Source: Crossiella sp. S99.2 (GTDB lineage: Bacteria; Actinomycetota; Actinomycetes; Mycobacteriales; Pseudonocardiaceae). From it: 64,000 bases of DNA. The notes beneath the pieces were generated by a model. It was not told the origin of the DNA. It did not search any database and was given only the letters and a program-made list of their open reading frames with translations. Location of the stretch: positions 124,001-188,000 of the forward strand of contig NZ_JALMDK010000010.1 of assembly GCF_023094165.1 (NCBI RefSeq), in the 5' to 3' direction. Made by a program: the position numbers and the translations under genes. Position 1 is the stretch's first letter, and every line of letters begins with the position of its first letter. This document shows, piece after piece, positions 14,914-22,938 of this stretch.

Positions 14914-16653
14914 GTGGCCGACTATCTGATCTCGCACCGCGACCAGCGCGCGGACCGGGCCGACCAGGTGGCCGCCGTCCGCGCCGCCTACCGGTACAAC
15001 CTGGAACTCGGTTTCCCGGTGGCCGCGGGCGGCGGTGAGGAGGACGCGCCGTCCTCCCGGTGGCGGTTACGGGCCCTGGAACAGCAGGAACGCCTGCGGC
15101 TGAACCTGCGGATGCTGCGTCGGCAGGGCAAGTGGAACTTCGTCAACGACCTGCAGCCGCTCGCGCCGCTGAAGCTGGCCGCGATGGTCCGGCAAGACGA
15201 CATGGCCGGGATCGTGGACTACTTCATGCCGCTGCCCGGCGGCGTCACCGGCGATGTCCGGGAGAAGAGCCTGCAGGATTTCCGCGACGTTTTCGCGCTG
15301 TCCCAACCACCCTCGGTGATGGAGCGCTTCCGGAGTGACGACTACTTCGCCGAGTGCTTCGTGGCCGGACCGGACCCGACCCGGCTCACCCGGATGACAC
15401 ACATCCCGGAGAAGTTCCCGATCACCACCGAACACCTCGACCAGGTGCCCCAGCTCGGCGCCGACGACCTGGCCACCGCGATCGCCGCCGGCCGGGTGTA
15501 CTGGGTGGACTACGAGTCCATGGCCGAACTGGACAACGGCACCCACCCGCAGGCGCCCAAGTACATGTACGCGCCGATGGTGGCCTTCTGCGTGCCCAGA
15601 AACGGTGATCAGCTGCGGCCGTTCGCGATCCAGTGCGGCCAGGACCCGGCCGGGCGGGAGGTCTACACCCCGGCCGACGGGCATTCCTGGAGCCTGGCCA
15701 AGAACTGCGTGCTGGCCGCGCACAACACCTACCACGAGGTGTTGACCCACCTCGGTTTCACCCACTTGATGAGCGAACCGGTGCTGCTGGCCGGAGTGCG
15801 CAACTTCGCCGCGAATCACCCGGTGTGGGTACTGCTGCGCAGGCACTTCGAGGGCACCTTCTCGATCAACAAGCTCGCGGTGGAACTGCTGATCCAGCCG
15901 GGCAAGGCGGTGGAGTACCTGATCGGCTCGGACCTGAAGAGCACTTACCCGTGGCTGGCCAAGCACCGCGCCAACCACTCCTTCCGGGACAACTACCTGC
16001 CGAGCAGGCTCGCTGGGCACGGCACCGGCAGCCGGTCGCTGCCGCACTACCCGTACCGCGACGACGGTCTGCTGGTCTGGCAGGCCATCCAGGACTGGGT
16101 GCAGGAGTTCGTCGCGCTGTACTACCGCGATGACGCCGACGTGCGCGCCGACCACGAACTCCAGTCCTGGGCGGCCGAGGTCGCCACCGACGGCCAGGTC
16201 CGCGATTTTGGCGCCACGCCAGGGAAAATCGCCGACCAGGCCGATCTCGCCGAGATCCTGACCATGGTCATCTGGACTGCGGGTCCGCAGCACGCGGCGG
16301 TGAACTTCGCGCAAAAGGACCACCTGGCCTTCCTGCCCGCCAACCCTCTGGCCGGGTACACGCCGGAGCCCAGGGGCAAGGGGCACAGCGAGGCGGACTG
16401 GCTGGCCAACCTGCCCCCGCTGGACGTGGCGGTGCAACAGTTCTGCGTGATGACCTTCCTCGGCTCGGTCCACCACACCACGCTCGGCGACTACGGCCGC
16501 GACTTCGCCACCGGCCCGGCCGCGGCCGCGCACCGGCGGTTCCAGGCCCAGCTCGGCGGAGTGGAGGACGCGATCGCCGCCCGCAACCAGCGGCGCGCGG
16601 TGCCGTACGAGTACCTGCAGCCCTCGCTGATTCCCAACAGCACCAACATCTAG
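14914..16653 (+). CDS. Lipoxygenase family protein
   Basis: This is a 579-residue non-heme iron dioxygenase expected to add O2 to polyunsaturated fatty acids. The catalytic domain hallmarks are all present: WSLAKNCVLAAHNTYHEVLT, with iron ligands His274 and His279 and a further TH at 283-284; HAAVNFAQ with His460 and Asn464; and a C-terminal Ile579 (NSTNI), whose carboxylate is the last iron ligand. There is no PLAT domain, as in other compact bacterial forms, and no evident signal peptide. The GTG start lacks a good ribosome binding site. Bacterial lipoxygenases are uncommon; they act in oxylipin production or host interaction. Confidence 0.92.
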   Translation: MADYLISHRDQRADRADQVAAVRAAYRYNLELGFPVAAGGGEEDAPSSRWRLRALEQQERLRLNLRMLRRQGKWNFVNDLQPLAPLKLAAMVRQDDMAGIVDYFMPLPGGVTGDVREKSLQDFRDVFALSQPPSVMERFRSDDYFAECFVAGPDPTRLTRMTHIPEKFPITTEHLDQVPQLGADDLATAIAAGRVYWVDYESMAELDNGTHPQAPKYMYAPMVAFCVPRNGDQLRPFAIQCGQDPAGREVYTPADGHSWSLAKNCVLAAHNTYHEVLTHLGFTHLMSEPVLLAGVRNFAANHPVWVLLRRHFEGTFSINKLAVELLIQPGKAVEYLIGSDLKSTYPWLAKHRANHSFRDNYLPSRLAGHGTGSRSLPHYPYRDDGLLVWQAIQDWVQEFVALYYRDDADVRADHELQSWAAEVATDGQVRDFGATPGKIADQADLAEILTMVIWTAGPQHAAVNFAQKDHLAFLPANPLAGYTPEPRGKGHSEADWLANLPPLDVAVQQFCVMTFLGSVHHTTLGDYGRDFATGPAAAAHRRFQAQLGGVEDAIAARNQRRAVPYEYLQPSLIPNSTNI

Positions 16654-17213
16654 AGCCCGCTGACCAGTATCGCGGTGATCACCCGCGCCGCTGCCTCCGG
16701 ATCGGTGCCGACCGCCGGGGGCAGCGCGCCGGTGAGCCACAGCGTGGCGAACCCGTGCACCAGGGACCAGGCCGCGATCTCACCCAGTTCCGGCCCGGCC
16801 CGGCGCACCGACCGCACCCCGCTGACCAGTGGCGCGTTCGCCCGCTCGCGGGCGGCCAGCACCGCGGGATCGTCGGCGCGGTACAGCTCGGGGCGGAACA
16901 TCACCTCGAAGTGCGCCCGGTGCCCGACCGCGAACCGCACATAGGCCACGCCCACCTCGCTGAAGCTGCCGGTCCGCTCCGCCACCTCGGTCAGCGCGTC
17001 CGCGAGCAGCTCGAACCCCTCGGCGGCCAGCGCGGTGCACACGCCCGCCTTGTCGCCGAAGTGGTGCACCGGCGCGGCGTGCGAGACCCCGGCGCGCCGC
17101 GCCAGCTCGCGCAGGCTGAACCCGGCCGGACCCTGCTCGGTGATCGCGGTGACGGCCGCGGCCAGCAGCGCGCGCCGCAGATCGCCGTGGTGGTAGGAGT
17201 CCCTGGTCGCCAT
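16650..17213 (-). CDS. TetR-family transcriptional regulator
   Basis: This 187-residue TetR repressor has the helix-turn-helix at residues 25-50: GFSLRELARRAGVSHAAPVHHFGDK. The all-helical ligand domain follows. Its stop codon overlaps the lipoxygenase stop in a shared CTAG. It is divergent from the DoxX-VOC-AlkD operon. A long inverted repeat (17242-17274) between the two starts is the probable operator, and the gene looks leaderless (TAGGGT 6 nt before ATG). It most likely represses both itself and the operon in response to an unknown ligand. Confidence 0.92.
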   Translation of the reverse strand: MATRDSYHHGDLRRALLAAAVTAITEQGPAGFSLRELARRAGVSHAAPVHHFGDKAGVCTALAAEGFELLADALTEVAERTGSFSEVGVAYVRFAVGHRAHFEVMFRPELYRADDPAVLAARERANAPLVSGVRSVRRAGPELGEIAAWSLVHGFATLWLTGALPPAVGTDPEAAARVITAILVSGL

Positions 17214-17219
17214 GTGACC

Positions 17220-17225
17220 ACCCTA
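17220..17225 (-). promoter_or_regulatory. -10 hexamer TAGGGT of leaderless TetR gene
   Basis: On the minus strand TAGGGT is followed by 6 nt and the ATG at 17213. Confidence 0.45.
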
Positions 17226-17241
17226 ACCCGAATCTAGACGT

Positions 17242-17274
17242 TGACAAGATGCCTGTTCGCGGCGCATCTTGTCA
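17242..17274. promoter_or_regulatory. TetR operator: 11-bp inverted repeat, 11-nt spacer
   Basis: TGACAAGATGC (17242-17252) and GCATCTTGTCA (17264-17274) are perfect complements. A third ACAAG half-site follows at 17278. The position would block both divergent promoters. Confidence 0.7.
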
Positions 17275-17308
17275 CCGACAAGTTTGAGCTTCTGGGGAAG
17301 GTGGGGCG

Positions 17309-17797
17309 ATGGCTCCGTTCGTCATCCTGATCGTGGTCACCCTGGTGCTGTGGCTGGCCGGACGCCTGGGCGTGCGCTGGCTGCGGCCGTGGACGGCGCC
17401 GCTGCGCGGTGGGCTGGCGGCGATGTTCACCGCGACCGGCCTGGCGCACTTCATCGGCCTGCGGGCCGAGCTGATCGCGATGGTCCCGCCCTGGCTGCCC
17501 GCGCCGGAATTCCTGGTCACGGTCACCGGCGTGCTGGAACTGGCCGGGGTCGTGGGCTTGCTGTGGACGCCGACGGCGCGCTGGGCCGCGGGCGCGCTCA
17601 CCGTGTTGCTGCTGGTGATGTTCCCGGCCAACGTCTACGCCGCCCTCAACGGCCTGTCCCTGAGCGTGTTCGACCAGCTGTGGTCGCGCACCGCGCTGCA
17701 GATCGTCTTCCTGGCTGCCACCATCGCGGTGTTCCTCGGCCTCCGCTGTCGGGGTGCCGTGCTGTACTCCCGTGTCAGCCAAGGAGGATCACCGTGA
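17309..17797 (+). CDS. DoxX-like membrane protein
   Basis: This 162-residue integral membrane protein has four predicted helices: residues 2-19; 35-52 with GLAHFIGLR; 70-88 (FLVTVTGVLELAGVVGLLW); and 95-112 or beyond, with a last hydrophobic stretch at 129-146. FTATGLAHF, PEFLV and GVLELAG are typical of the DoxX-like family. It is first in a three-gene operon and overlaps the VOC gene by GTGA. DoxX-like proteins occur with redox or detoxification genes; the exact role is unknown. Confidence 0.85.
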   Translation: MAPFVILIVVTLVLWLAGRLGVRWLRPWTAPLRGGLAAMFTATGLAHFIGLRAELIAMVPPWLPAPEFLVTVTGVLELAGVVGLLWTPTARWAAGALTVLLLVMFPANVYAALNGLSLSVFDQLWSRTALQIVFLAATIAVFLGLRCRGAVLYSRVSQGGSP

Positions 17798-18213
17798 AGT
17801 GGACCCTGGAAGTCGTCATCGTCCCGGTCGCCGACCTGGCCCGCGCCCGCGAGTTCTACGCGGACAAGCTGGGTTTCGCCGTCGACCACGACACCAAGAT
17901 CAGCGAGGAGGTGCACCTCGTCCAGCTCACCCCGCCCGGCTCGGGCTGTTCGATCGTGATCAGCAAGGGCATGTCGCAGATGGCGCCCGGCTCGCTCAAG
18001 GGCGTGCAGCTTGTGGTCGGCGATGTGCGGGCCGCGCACGCCCAGCTGGCCGAGCGCGGGGTGCCGGTCTCCGAGGTCCAGGTGGCGGGCGCCGGGGGCT
18101 TCCGGCCGGCCACCGCCGAGGACGATCTCAACAACCAGGGCTTCGTCTTCTTCGACGATCCGGACGGCAACAGCTGGGCGGTGCAGCAGATCACCAGCCG
18201 GGGCGTGGACTGA
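17794..18213 (+). CDS. VOC-family (glyoxalase/dioxygenase-fold) protein
   Basis: This is a 139-residue metal-binding vicinal-oxygen-chelate protein. The GTG start has AAGGAGG 8 nt upstream. The two beta-alpha-beta-beta-beta modules show as TLEVVIVPVADLARAREFYA, GFAVDHDT, KGVQLVVGDVRAAHAQLAER and GFVFFDDPDGNSWAVQQI. The last is the usual FxDPDGN signature with a Gln ligand. Such proteins act as glyoxalases, fosfomycin- or bleomycin-type resistance proteins or isomerases. Its place between DoxX and AlkD under TetR control suggests electrophile detoxification (inference). Confidence 0.9.
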   Translation: MKWTLEVVIVPVADLARAREFYADKLGFAVDHDTKISEEVHLVQLTPPGSGCSIVISKGMSQMAPGSLKGVQLVVGDVRAAHAQLAERGVPVSEVQVAGAGGFRPATAEDDLNNQGFVFFDDPDGNSWAVQQITSRGVD

Positions 18214-18941
18214 TGAGCACGCTGACCGCCGCGGCGTTCACCGCCCGGCTCACCGCGCTGGCCGACCCGGTGGAGCAGGAGAAGCTACAGCGCTACTTCA
18301 AGACCGGGCCCGGCGAGTACGGCGAGGGTGATGTGTTCCTGGGCGTGCGGATGGGTGCGCTGTTCGAGGTGGCCAAGGATTTTCTCGACATGCCCATCGC
18401 CGAACTGGACCGGCTGCTGGACAGTCCACTGCACGAGATCCGGGCCGGTGCACTGTCCATCATGGACAAACACGCCCGCCGCAAACGCACCCCCGAGGAC
18501 CGCCGGAAAGAACTCTACGAGCTGTACCTGCGCCGCCTGGACCGCATCAACAACTGGGACCTGGTCGACCTGGCCGCCCCGCACGTGGTCGGCGGCTACC
18601 TCTACCCCCGGGACCGCGCCCCGCTCTACCGGCTGGCCCGCTCCGCCAACCTGTGGGCCCGGCGCACCGCGATCTACGCCACCGCCTTCTTCCTGCGCAA
18701 GGGCGAGGTCGAGGACACCCTGGCCATCGCGGAAATCCTGTTGGGGGACAAGGAGGATCTCATCCACAAGGCGGTCGGCGGCTGGCTGCGCGAGGTCGGC
18801 AACCGGGCCCCCGACCGCCACCGCGAGTTCCTGGACGCGCACGCGCCGACCATGCCCAGGGTCACCCTGCGCTACGCCATCGAACGCCTGCCCGAGGATC
18901 GCCGCCGCCACTACCGGGAACTCAAAGCCGCTACAGCGTGA
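18213..18941 (+). CDS. AlkD-like DNA alkylation repair protein
   Basis: This is a 242-residue HEAT-repeat DNA glycosylase of the AlkD type, which removes bulky or cationic alkylated bases. Family motifs are KTGPGEYGEGDVFLGVRM at residues 31-48, INNWDLVDLAAPHVVGG at about 110-126 with the active-site W and D, LWARRTAIYATAFF at about 147-160, and HKAVGGWLREVG at about 188-199. The start codon overlaps the VOC stop (TGATG). Its 3' end overlaps the convergent metallo-hydrolase gene by 11 bp. Placement in the TetR-regulated operon points to a joint response to an alkylating compound. Confidence 0.92.
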   Translation: MSTLTAAAFTARLTALADPVEQEKLQRYFKTGPGEYGEGDVFLGVRMGALFEVAKDFLDMPIAELDRLLDSPLHEIRAGALSIMDKHARRKRTPEDRRKELYELYLRRLDRINNWDLVDLAAPHVVGGYLYPRDRAPLYRLARSANLWARRTAIYATAFFLRKGEVEDTLAIAEILLGDKEDLIHKAVGGWLREVGNRAPDRHREFLDAHAPTMPRVTLRYAIERLPEDRRRHYRELKAATA

Positions 18942-19935
18942 ACGTGCCCAGGTGCCCGTCCGGCTCGATCACCGTGCTGCGCGGGCTGATCCGGGCCACC
19001 ACCGCCCGGAAATCCCGCAGCAACTGGGGATCGACCCCCGGCGTGCCGAGCGGGGTGTCCATCCGGTCGTGGTGACTGGGCACCACGAACCGGGGCCGTC
19101 CGAGGGTGACCAGGGCCCGCTCCACGAACTGATAGGTGGTGCCCCCGGTCAGGCTCAGCACGGCGACATCCGGCCGCTGCCCCGCCAGTTCGTTCTCGAT
19201 GAACGCCGCGGTGCCGATGAACACCGCCGACAACCGGTCCCCGACATCCACCCGGTAGGCCAGGGTGCCGCCCTCGACGAGTTCGCCGATGGTGGTCGGC
19301 CGGGGTGGGGGAGTGCGGTGGGTGCCGGGCGCGAAGTACTGGTAGTTCGCGCCGGTCCCGTGCAGACTCCGGAACCCGCGCACGGTGAAACCCTGGAAGT
19401 CCAGGTACTCCCCACCCCGGACGTCGATCATCCGCCCTGGATCGACGCCCAGTGCGGTGAGCAGGCAGCGGTGTGTCTCGGTGCCGGTGACCCGGGGCGT
19501 GTTCTTGTCCTTGCGGTGCAAGGCTTTCATCAGGTGCGGCACATCGGCGGCATGGTCCCAGTGCCCGTGCGTGAGCAGGATCAGTTCCACCGGCGCCGGA
19601 TCGTCGAGGACCGGGGCGAGGTGCTGCAGGTTGGTGGTCAGCGGGGCCGACGGGTCAACCGCGCCCGCGGCGGTGGTGTACCGGAACCGGCTGAGGTACG
19701 GGTCGATCAGCACCCGCCGTCCGTCGAAGCTCAGCTCCCACCCCGCCACCCCCAGCCACCGGAACCGCACCCCGGCACTGACCCGGCCCGCCTGCCCGGC
19801 CGAACCCGGGGCCGCCTGGGCCACCGCCGCGCCCAGACCGGTGGCGGCCAGCGTCGCTCCCGCGGTGCCCGCGAGCAGGCCGCGCAACAGGTTCCGCCGG
19901 CCAGGGTTCGCCGCTCCGGCGCACTCGTCGCACAT
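18931..19935 (-). CDS. Tat-exported metallo-beta-lactamase-fold hydrolase
   Basis: This 334-residue protein starts with a twin-arginine signal (GRRNLLRGLLAG followed by a hydrophobic Ala-rich stretch), cleaved after about residue 42. The MBL fold has the zinc motif THGHWDHAAD, a downstream VPSHHDRMD and a C-terminal DGHLGTF. FRWLGVAGWELSFDGRRVL and IDPYLSR resemble the L-ascorbate-6-phosphate lactonase/UlaG-like and N-acyl-phosphatidylethanolamine phospholipase D-like branch. Export of a folded metalloenzyme fits the Tat route. It is divergent from a LysR gene that may control it. The substrate is unknown. Confidence 0.88.
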   Translation of the reverse strand: MCDECAGAANPGRRNLLRGLLAGTAGATLAATGLGAAVAQAAPGSAGQAGRVSAGVRFRWLGVAGWELSFDGRRVLIDPYLSRFRYTTAAGAVDPSAPLTTNLQHLAPVLDDPAPVELILLTHGHWDHAADVPHLMKALHRKDKNTPRVTGTETHRCLLTALGVDPGRMIDVRGGEYLDFQGFTVRGFRSLHGTGANYQYFAPGTHRTPPPRPTTIGELVEGGTLAYRVDVGDRLSAVFIGTAAFIENELAGQRPDVAVLSLTGGTTYQFVERALVTLGRPRFVVPSHHDRMDTPLGTPGVDPQLLRDFRAVVARISPRSTVIEPDGHLGTFTL

Positions 19936-20006
19936 CGAAGATCCCCTCTCCTCATCGACTCGAACGGCGCGAGTTGATCAGAGCCCGGTTCCACGTGTCC
20001 AACATC

Positions 20007-20041
20007 GATATCGCAACCGCAGCCATACCCGATCCGATATC
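20007..20041. promoter_or_regulatory. Two GATATC boxes, probable LysR sites
   Basis: GATATC occurs at 20007-20012 and 20036-20041, both with CATCG-type flanks, in the divergent region between the MBL-fold gene and the LysR gene. The second overlaps the likely LysR -10 (TATCAT, 8 nt before GTG). Confidence 0.45.
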
Positions 20042-20051
20042 ATCGCTGCTC

Positions 20052-21008
20052 GTGGACCTGGTCCGGCATCTCCGCTACTTCCTCGCGGTCGCCGAGGAAC
20101 TGCATTTCGGCCGGGCCGCGCACCGCCTGGGCATGGCCCAGCCGCCGCTGTCCCAGCGCATCCAGCGCCTGGAACGCGAGCTGGGCGTGCGGCTGTTCGA
20201 CCGGTCCGCGCGCACCGTCACGCTCACCGACGGCGGCCGGTTGCTGCTCACCGAGGCCAGGGACCTGGTCGAGCGGGCCGAGCGGCTGCGCGCGCTGGCG
20301 GGTCAGGTCGCGCGCGGCGAGGTCGGCAGGTTGCGGGCCGGGATCCTGCCGGACCTCGGCGGCGGCGCGATCGGCGCCCTGGTCAGCGCGTTCCGGCAGC
20401 GGTGCGCCGGGGTGGAACTGGAACTGCACGAGATCACCACCGCGGAACAACAGCGCGGACTGGCCGAGCGACGCCTCGACGTGGGCATCCTGCGCCATCC
20501 CTTCGACGTCCACAGTGGACTGTCGATGGGCGCGGTGCTGGTGCGGGAACTGGAAGTGGTGGTGCCGGTGGGGCATCGGCTGGCGGAACGGGAGGAGATC
20601 GGACTGGCCGAACTGGGCGGCGGACTGGTGTTGTTCCCGCGGGCCGCCGCGCCCGCCTGGTACGACGAACTGCTCACCGGCTGCGCCCGGCACGGCTTCA
20701 CCCCCGGCGAGGTGCACCCGGCAGGCAACCCGGACTTCGCCGCCGGCCTGGTCCTGGCCGGGACCGCGGTCGCCCTGGACGACGGCGCCCTCGCCGCCCG
20801 GCACCCCGGACTCCGCTCCCGGCCGTTACGCGGCGGACCCCTGATCCAGCGCACCTCCCCGGTCTGGCCGGCCGACCGGCGCACCGCGGCCACCGACGCC
20901 TTCGCCGCCGCGGTCGCCGAGGTCCTCGGCGCGGCAGGCATGCGCCAGACCACCCTGCCCGCGGGCAGCGCCCTGCATCCACGACCGGTCTCGGAGTTCT
21001 GGGTATGA
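20052..21008 (+). CDS. LysR-family transcriptional regulator
   Basis: This is a 318-residue LysR protein. Its helix-turn-helix reads FLAVAEELHFGRAAHRLGMA, then QPPLSQRIQRLERELGVRLF and DRSARTVTLTDGG. The frame is open further upstream, but GTG 20052 gives the standard N-terminus VDLVRHLRYFLAVAEE and has a TATCAT hexamer 8 nt upstream. The effector domain holds GILPDLGGGAIGALV and VVVPVGHRLAERE. The 3' end overlaps the serine hydrolase start (ATGA), so the two are co-expressed. Regulation of the hydrolase and the divergent MBL-fold gene is likely; both belong to lactamase-type folds. Confidence 0.92.
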   Translation: MDLVRHLRYFLAVAEELHFGRAAHRLGMAQPPLSQRIQRLERELGVRLFDRSARTVTLTDGGRLLLTEARDLVERAERLRALAGQVARGEVGRLRAGILPDLGGGAIGALVSAFRQRCAGVELELHEITTAEQQRGLAERRLDVGILRHPFDVHSGLSMGAVLVRELEVVVPVGHRLAEREEIGLAELGGGLVLFPRAAAPAWYDELLTGCARHGFTPGEVHPAGNPDFAAGLVLAGTAVALDDGALAARHPGLRSRPLRGGPLIQRTSPVWPADRRTAATDAFAAAVAEVLGAAGMRQTTLPAGSALHPRPVSEFWV

Positions 21009-21859
21009 GCGGCATTCGCGGCCGGATCGAGGCCGCCTTCACCGAAGCCGGGGTCACCGGCTGCCTGCACGCCACCGACCTCGACGGCCCCGGCCAGCTC
21101 GCCGTGCGCGCCGACGCCCCGGTCTGCCTGGCCAGCGTGTTCAAGGTGCCGCTGCTGGTGGCCTGGCACCGGTCGGCCCTGGATCCGGCCGAGCAGATCA
21201 CCCTGCGCCCCGGCGAGCGGACCGGCGGACCCACCGGGATCGGCGCCATGCAGGATCCGATCACGCTGTCCCTGCGCGATCTGGCCTACCTGGCCATCGC
21301 GGTCAGCGACAACGCCGCCGCGGACGCCCTGCTCGACCGGATCGGCCTGCCCGCACTCAACGACACCCTCGCCGGACTGGGCCTGACCGCCACCACCATC
21401 CGGCACTACGGCCGCGACCTACAGGCCACCATGGCGGAGGACGCCGGCGGCCCCGATCCGGCGCTGCTGGCCGATCCGGCGGTGCTCGCCCGGTTGCGAG
21501 TGCTTGATCCGGCCCGCACGAATTCCTCCACCGCCAGGGAGATGACCCGGCTGCTCGCACTGATCTGGCGGGACGAGACCCCGGGCGCGGCGCTGCTGCG
21601 ACGGGCGATGGGCCTGCAGGTGTGGCCGCACCGGCTGTCCTCGGGCTTCCCCTTCGACGATGTGCGGGTCGCGGGCAAGACCGGGACGCTGCCCACGGTG
21701 CGCAACGAGATCGGCGTGGTCGAGTACCCCGACGGCGGCCGCTACGCCGTCGCGGTCTTCACCCGCAGCGCGAGCACCGCCTTCGCCCTGCCCGCCGCCG
21801 ACGCGGTCATCGGCACCACCGCCCGCCTCGCCATCGACCACCTCCGCGCCCACCGCTGA
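21005..21859 (+). CDS. Class A beta-lactamase-like serine hydrolase, no signal peptide
   Basis: This is a 284-residue penicillin-binding-like hydrolase. The three core motifs are visible: SVFK (residues 44-47, SxxK), SDN (about 100-102) and KTGT (about 223-226). The omega-loop ExxLN that provides Glu166 in true class A enzymes is not evident; the region reads VLDPARTNSSTAREMT. No signal peptide is seen (MSGIRGRIEAAFTEAG), so it is probably cytoplasmic. Both points argue against a classical penicillinase and favour another amidase or esterase role. It is coupled to the LysR gene upstream. Confidence 0.85.
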   Translation: MSGIRGRIEAAFTEAGVTGCLHATDLDGPGQLAVRADAPVCLASVFKVPLLVAWHRSALDPAEQITLRPGERTGGPTGIGAMQDPITLSLRDLAYLAIAVSDNAAADALLDRIGLPALNDTLAGLGLTATTIRHYGRDLQATMAEDAGGPDPALLADPAVLARLRVLDPARTNSSTAREMTRLLALIWRDETPGAALLRRAMGLQVWPHRLSSGFPFDDVRVAGKTGTLPTVRNEIGVVEYPDGGRYAVAVFTRSASTAFALPAADAVIGTTARLAIDHLRAHR

Positions 21860-21864
21860 CCCGC

Positions 21865-21934
21865 CGAGTTGGCCCAAGTCGTACGCCCGGTTGGGCCAAC
21901 TGGGCGTACGAGTGTGGCCAAGTGGGCGGGTGGG
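21865..21934. repeat. Intergenic palindromic repeat, copy B
   Basis: This shorter copy lies between convergent genes. Its first 28 bases (21865-21892) are identical to 34495-34522 inside copy C. It folds through GTTGGCCCAA / TTGGGCCAAC and CGTACGCCC / GGGCGTACG blocks. Confidence 0.75.
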
Positions 21935-21936
21935 GG

Positions 21937-22938
21937 TCAGCGGGCCTGGCGGAGCTGGGTGCGGGAGGAATCCAGGAGGGCCGAGCCGCCCGCGCTGAGG
22001 CGGTGGTAGGCGGCGCCGGCCCGGCGTTCGGTGGTGATCAGGCCCGCGTTGCGCAGCACGCTGGCGTGCTGACTCGCCCCAGCGAGGGAGATGTGCATCA
22101 GCTTGGCCAGTTCGGTGGTGGTCAGGCTCGGTGTGCTGGCGATGGTGTCCAGCAGCTGGGCGCGGGTCCGGCCCAGCAGGGTGCCCAGCGCGGCGCTGCC
22201 GGTGGGCCGCTCGCCCAGTGACCAGGACCAGTCGCTGGTCCGGGCCACCGGGTAGACCAGCACCGGCGGCTGGTCCGGGTCCTCCAGGGTGATCGGGCGG
22301 CCCCAGCAGAAGAAGGACGGGATTAGCAGCAGGCCGCGGCCGTCCAGGTGCAGGTCCTGCTCGACCGGGTAGTCGACCTCCAGCACCGGCGCCTGCCAGC
22401 GGATCGCCGGGTGCAGTGTGCTGAACAGCCGGTCCAGGCCGCCGGAGAGCAGGGCCTGGCTCCTGGCCTGGCGGTCGGTCTGGACCGCGGCGGTGACCGC
22501 GGGCCAGTAGGGGGCCAGCGCCACCCGGTGGTACTGGTGCAGCGCGGTGCCCAGCCTGCGCAGCATCGGCGCCTCGCCCCTGGCCAGCTCACCGGCCCAG
22601 CCCGGCAGCCTGCGTTCGGCGGCCAGCCTGGTCAGATCGCGGTGCAGCACCGGCTTGGCCGTGCCGCAGAGCGCTTCGATGCCGTCCAGGAGGGTCTGTC
22701 CGGCGACGGGCGGGGTGAGGAAGTCGGCCGAATAGCCGGTGGGCGGGGCGAGCACGGTGAGCAGGCCGGTGGCGGAGGTCAGCTCGGCGCGGGCCAGTCT
22801 GCGCCAGTGCCCGAAGGTCTGGGAACCGATGGTGGACTGCACCAGGTGCAGGCTGAGCAGGATCTCCCACAGCGGGTCGGCGCCGTCGTTGAGCCTGACT
22901 CTGGCCAGGTCGGCCGGTGTGAAGTGGATGCGAAGCAC
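21937..22938 (-). CDS. ArsR-type winged-helix regulator with N-terminal DUF5937-like domain
   Basis: This is a 333-residue protein. Residues 1-240 form a mostly alpha-helical domain beginning MLRIHFTPADLARVRLNDGA, as in the actinobacterial DUF5937/ArsR group. The C-terminal 90 residues are a winged helix: LLDTIASTPSLTTTELAKLM, then HISLAGASQHASVLRNAGLI and TTERRAGAAYHRLS. It acts as a DNA-binding repressor or activator of unknown target. Its own upstream region has an inverted repeat GCTGAAAC...GTTTCAGC that may be autoregulatory. Confidence 0.85.
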   Translation of the reverse strand: MLRIHFTPADLARVRLNDGADPLWEILLSLHLVQSTIGSQTFGHWRRLARAELTSATGLLTVLAPPTGYSADFLTPPVAGQTLLDGIEALCGTAKPVLHRDLTRLAAERRLPGWAGELARGEAPMLRRLGTALHQYHRVALAPYWPAVTAAVQTDRQARSQALLSGGLDRLFSTLHPAIRWQAPVLEVDYPVEQDLHLDGRGLLLIPSFFCWGRPITLEDPDQPPVLVYPVARTSDWSWSLGERPTGSAALGTLLGRTRAQLLDTIASTPSLTTTELAKLMHISLAGASQHASVLRNAGLITTERRAGAAYHRLSAGGSALLDSSRTQLRQAR

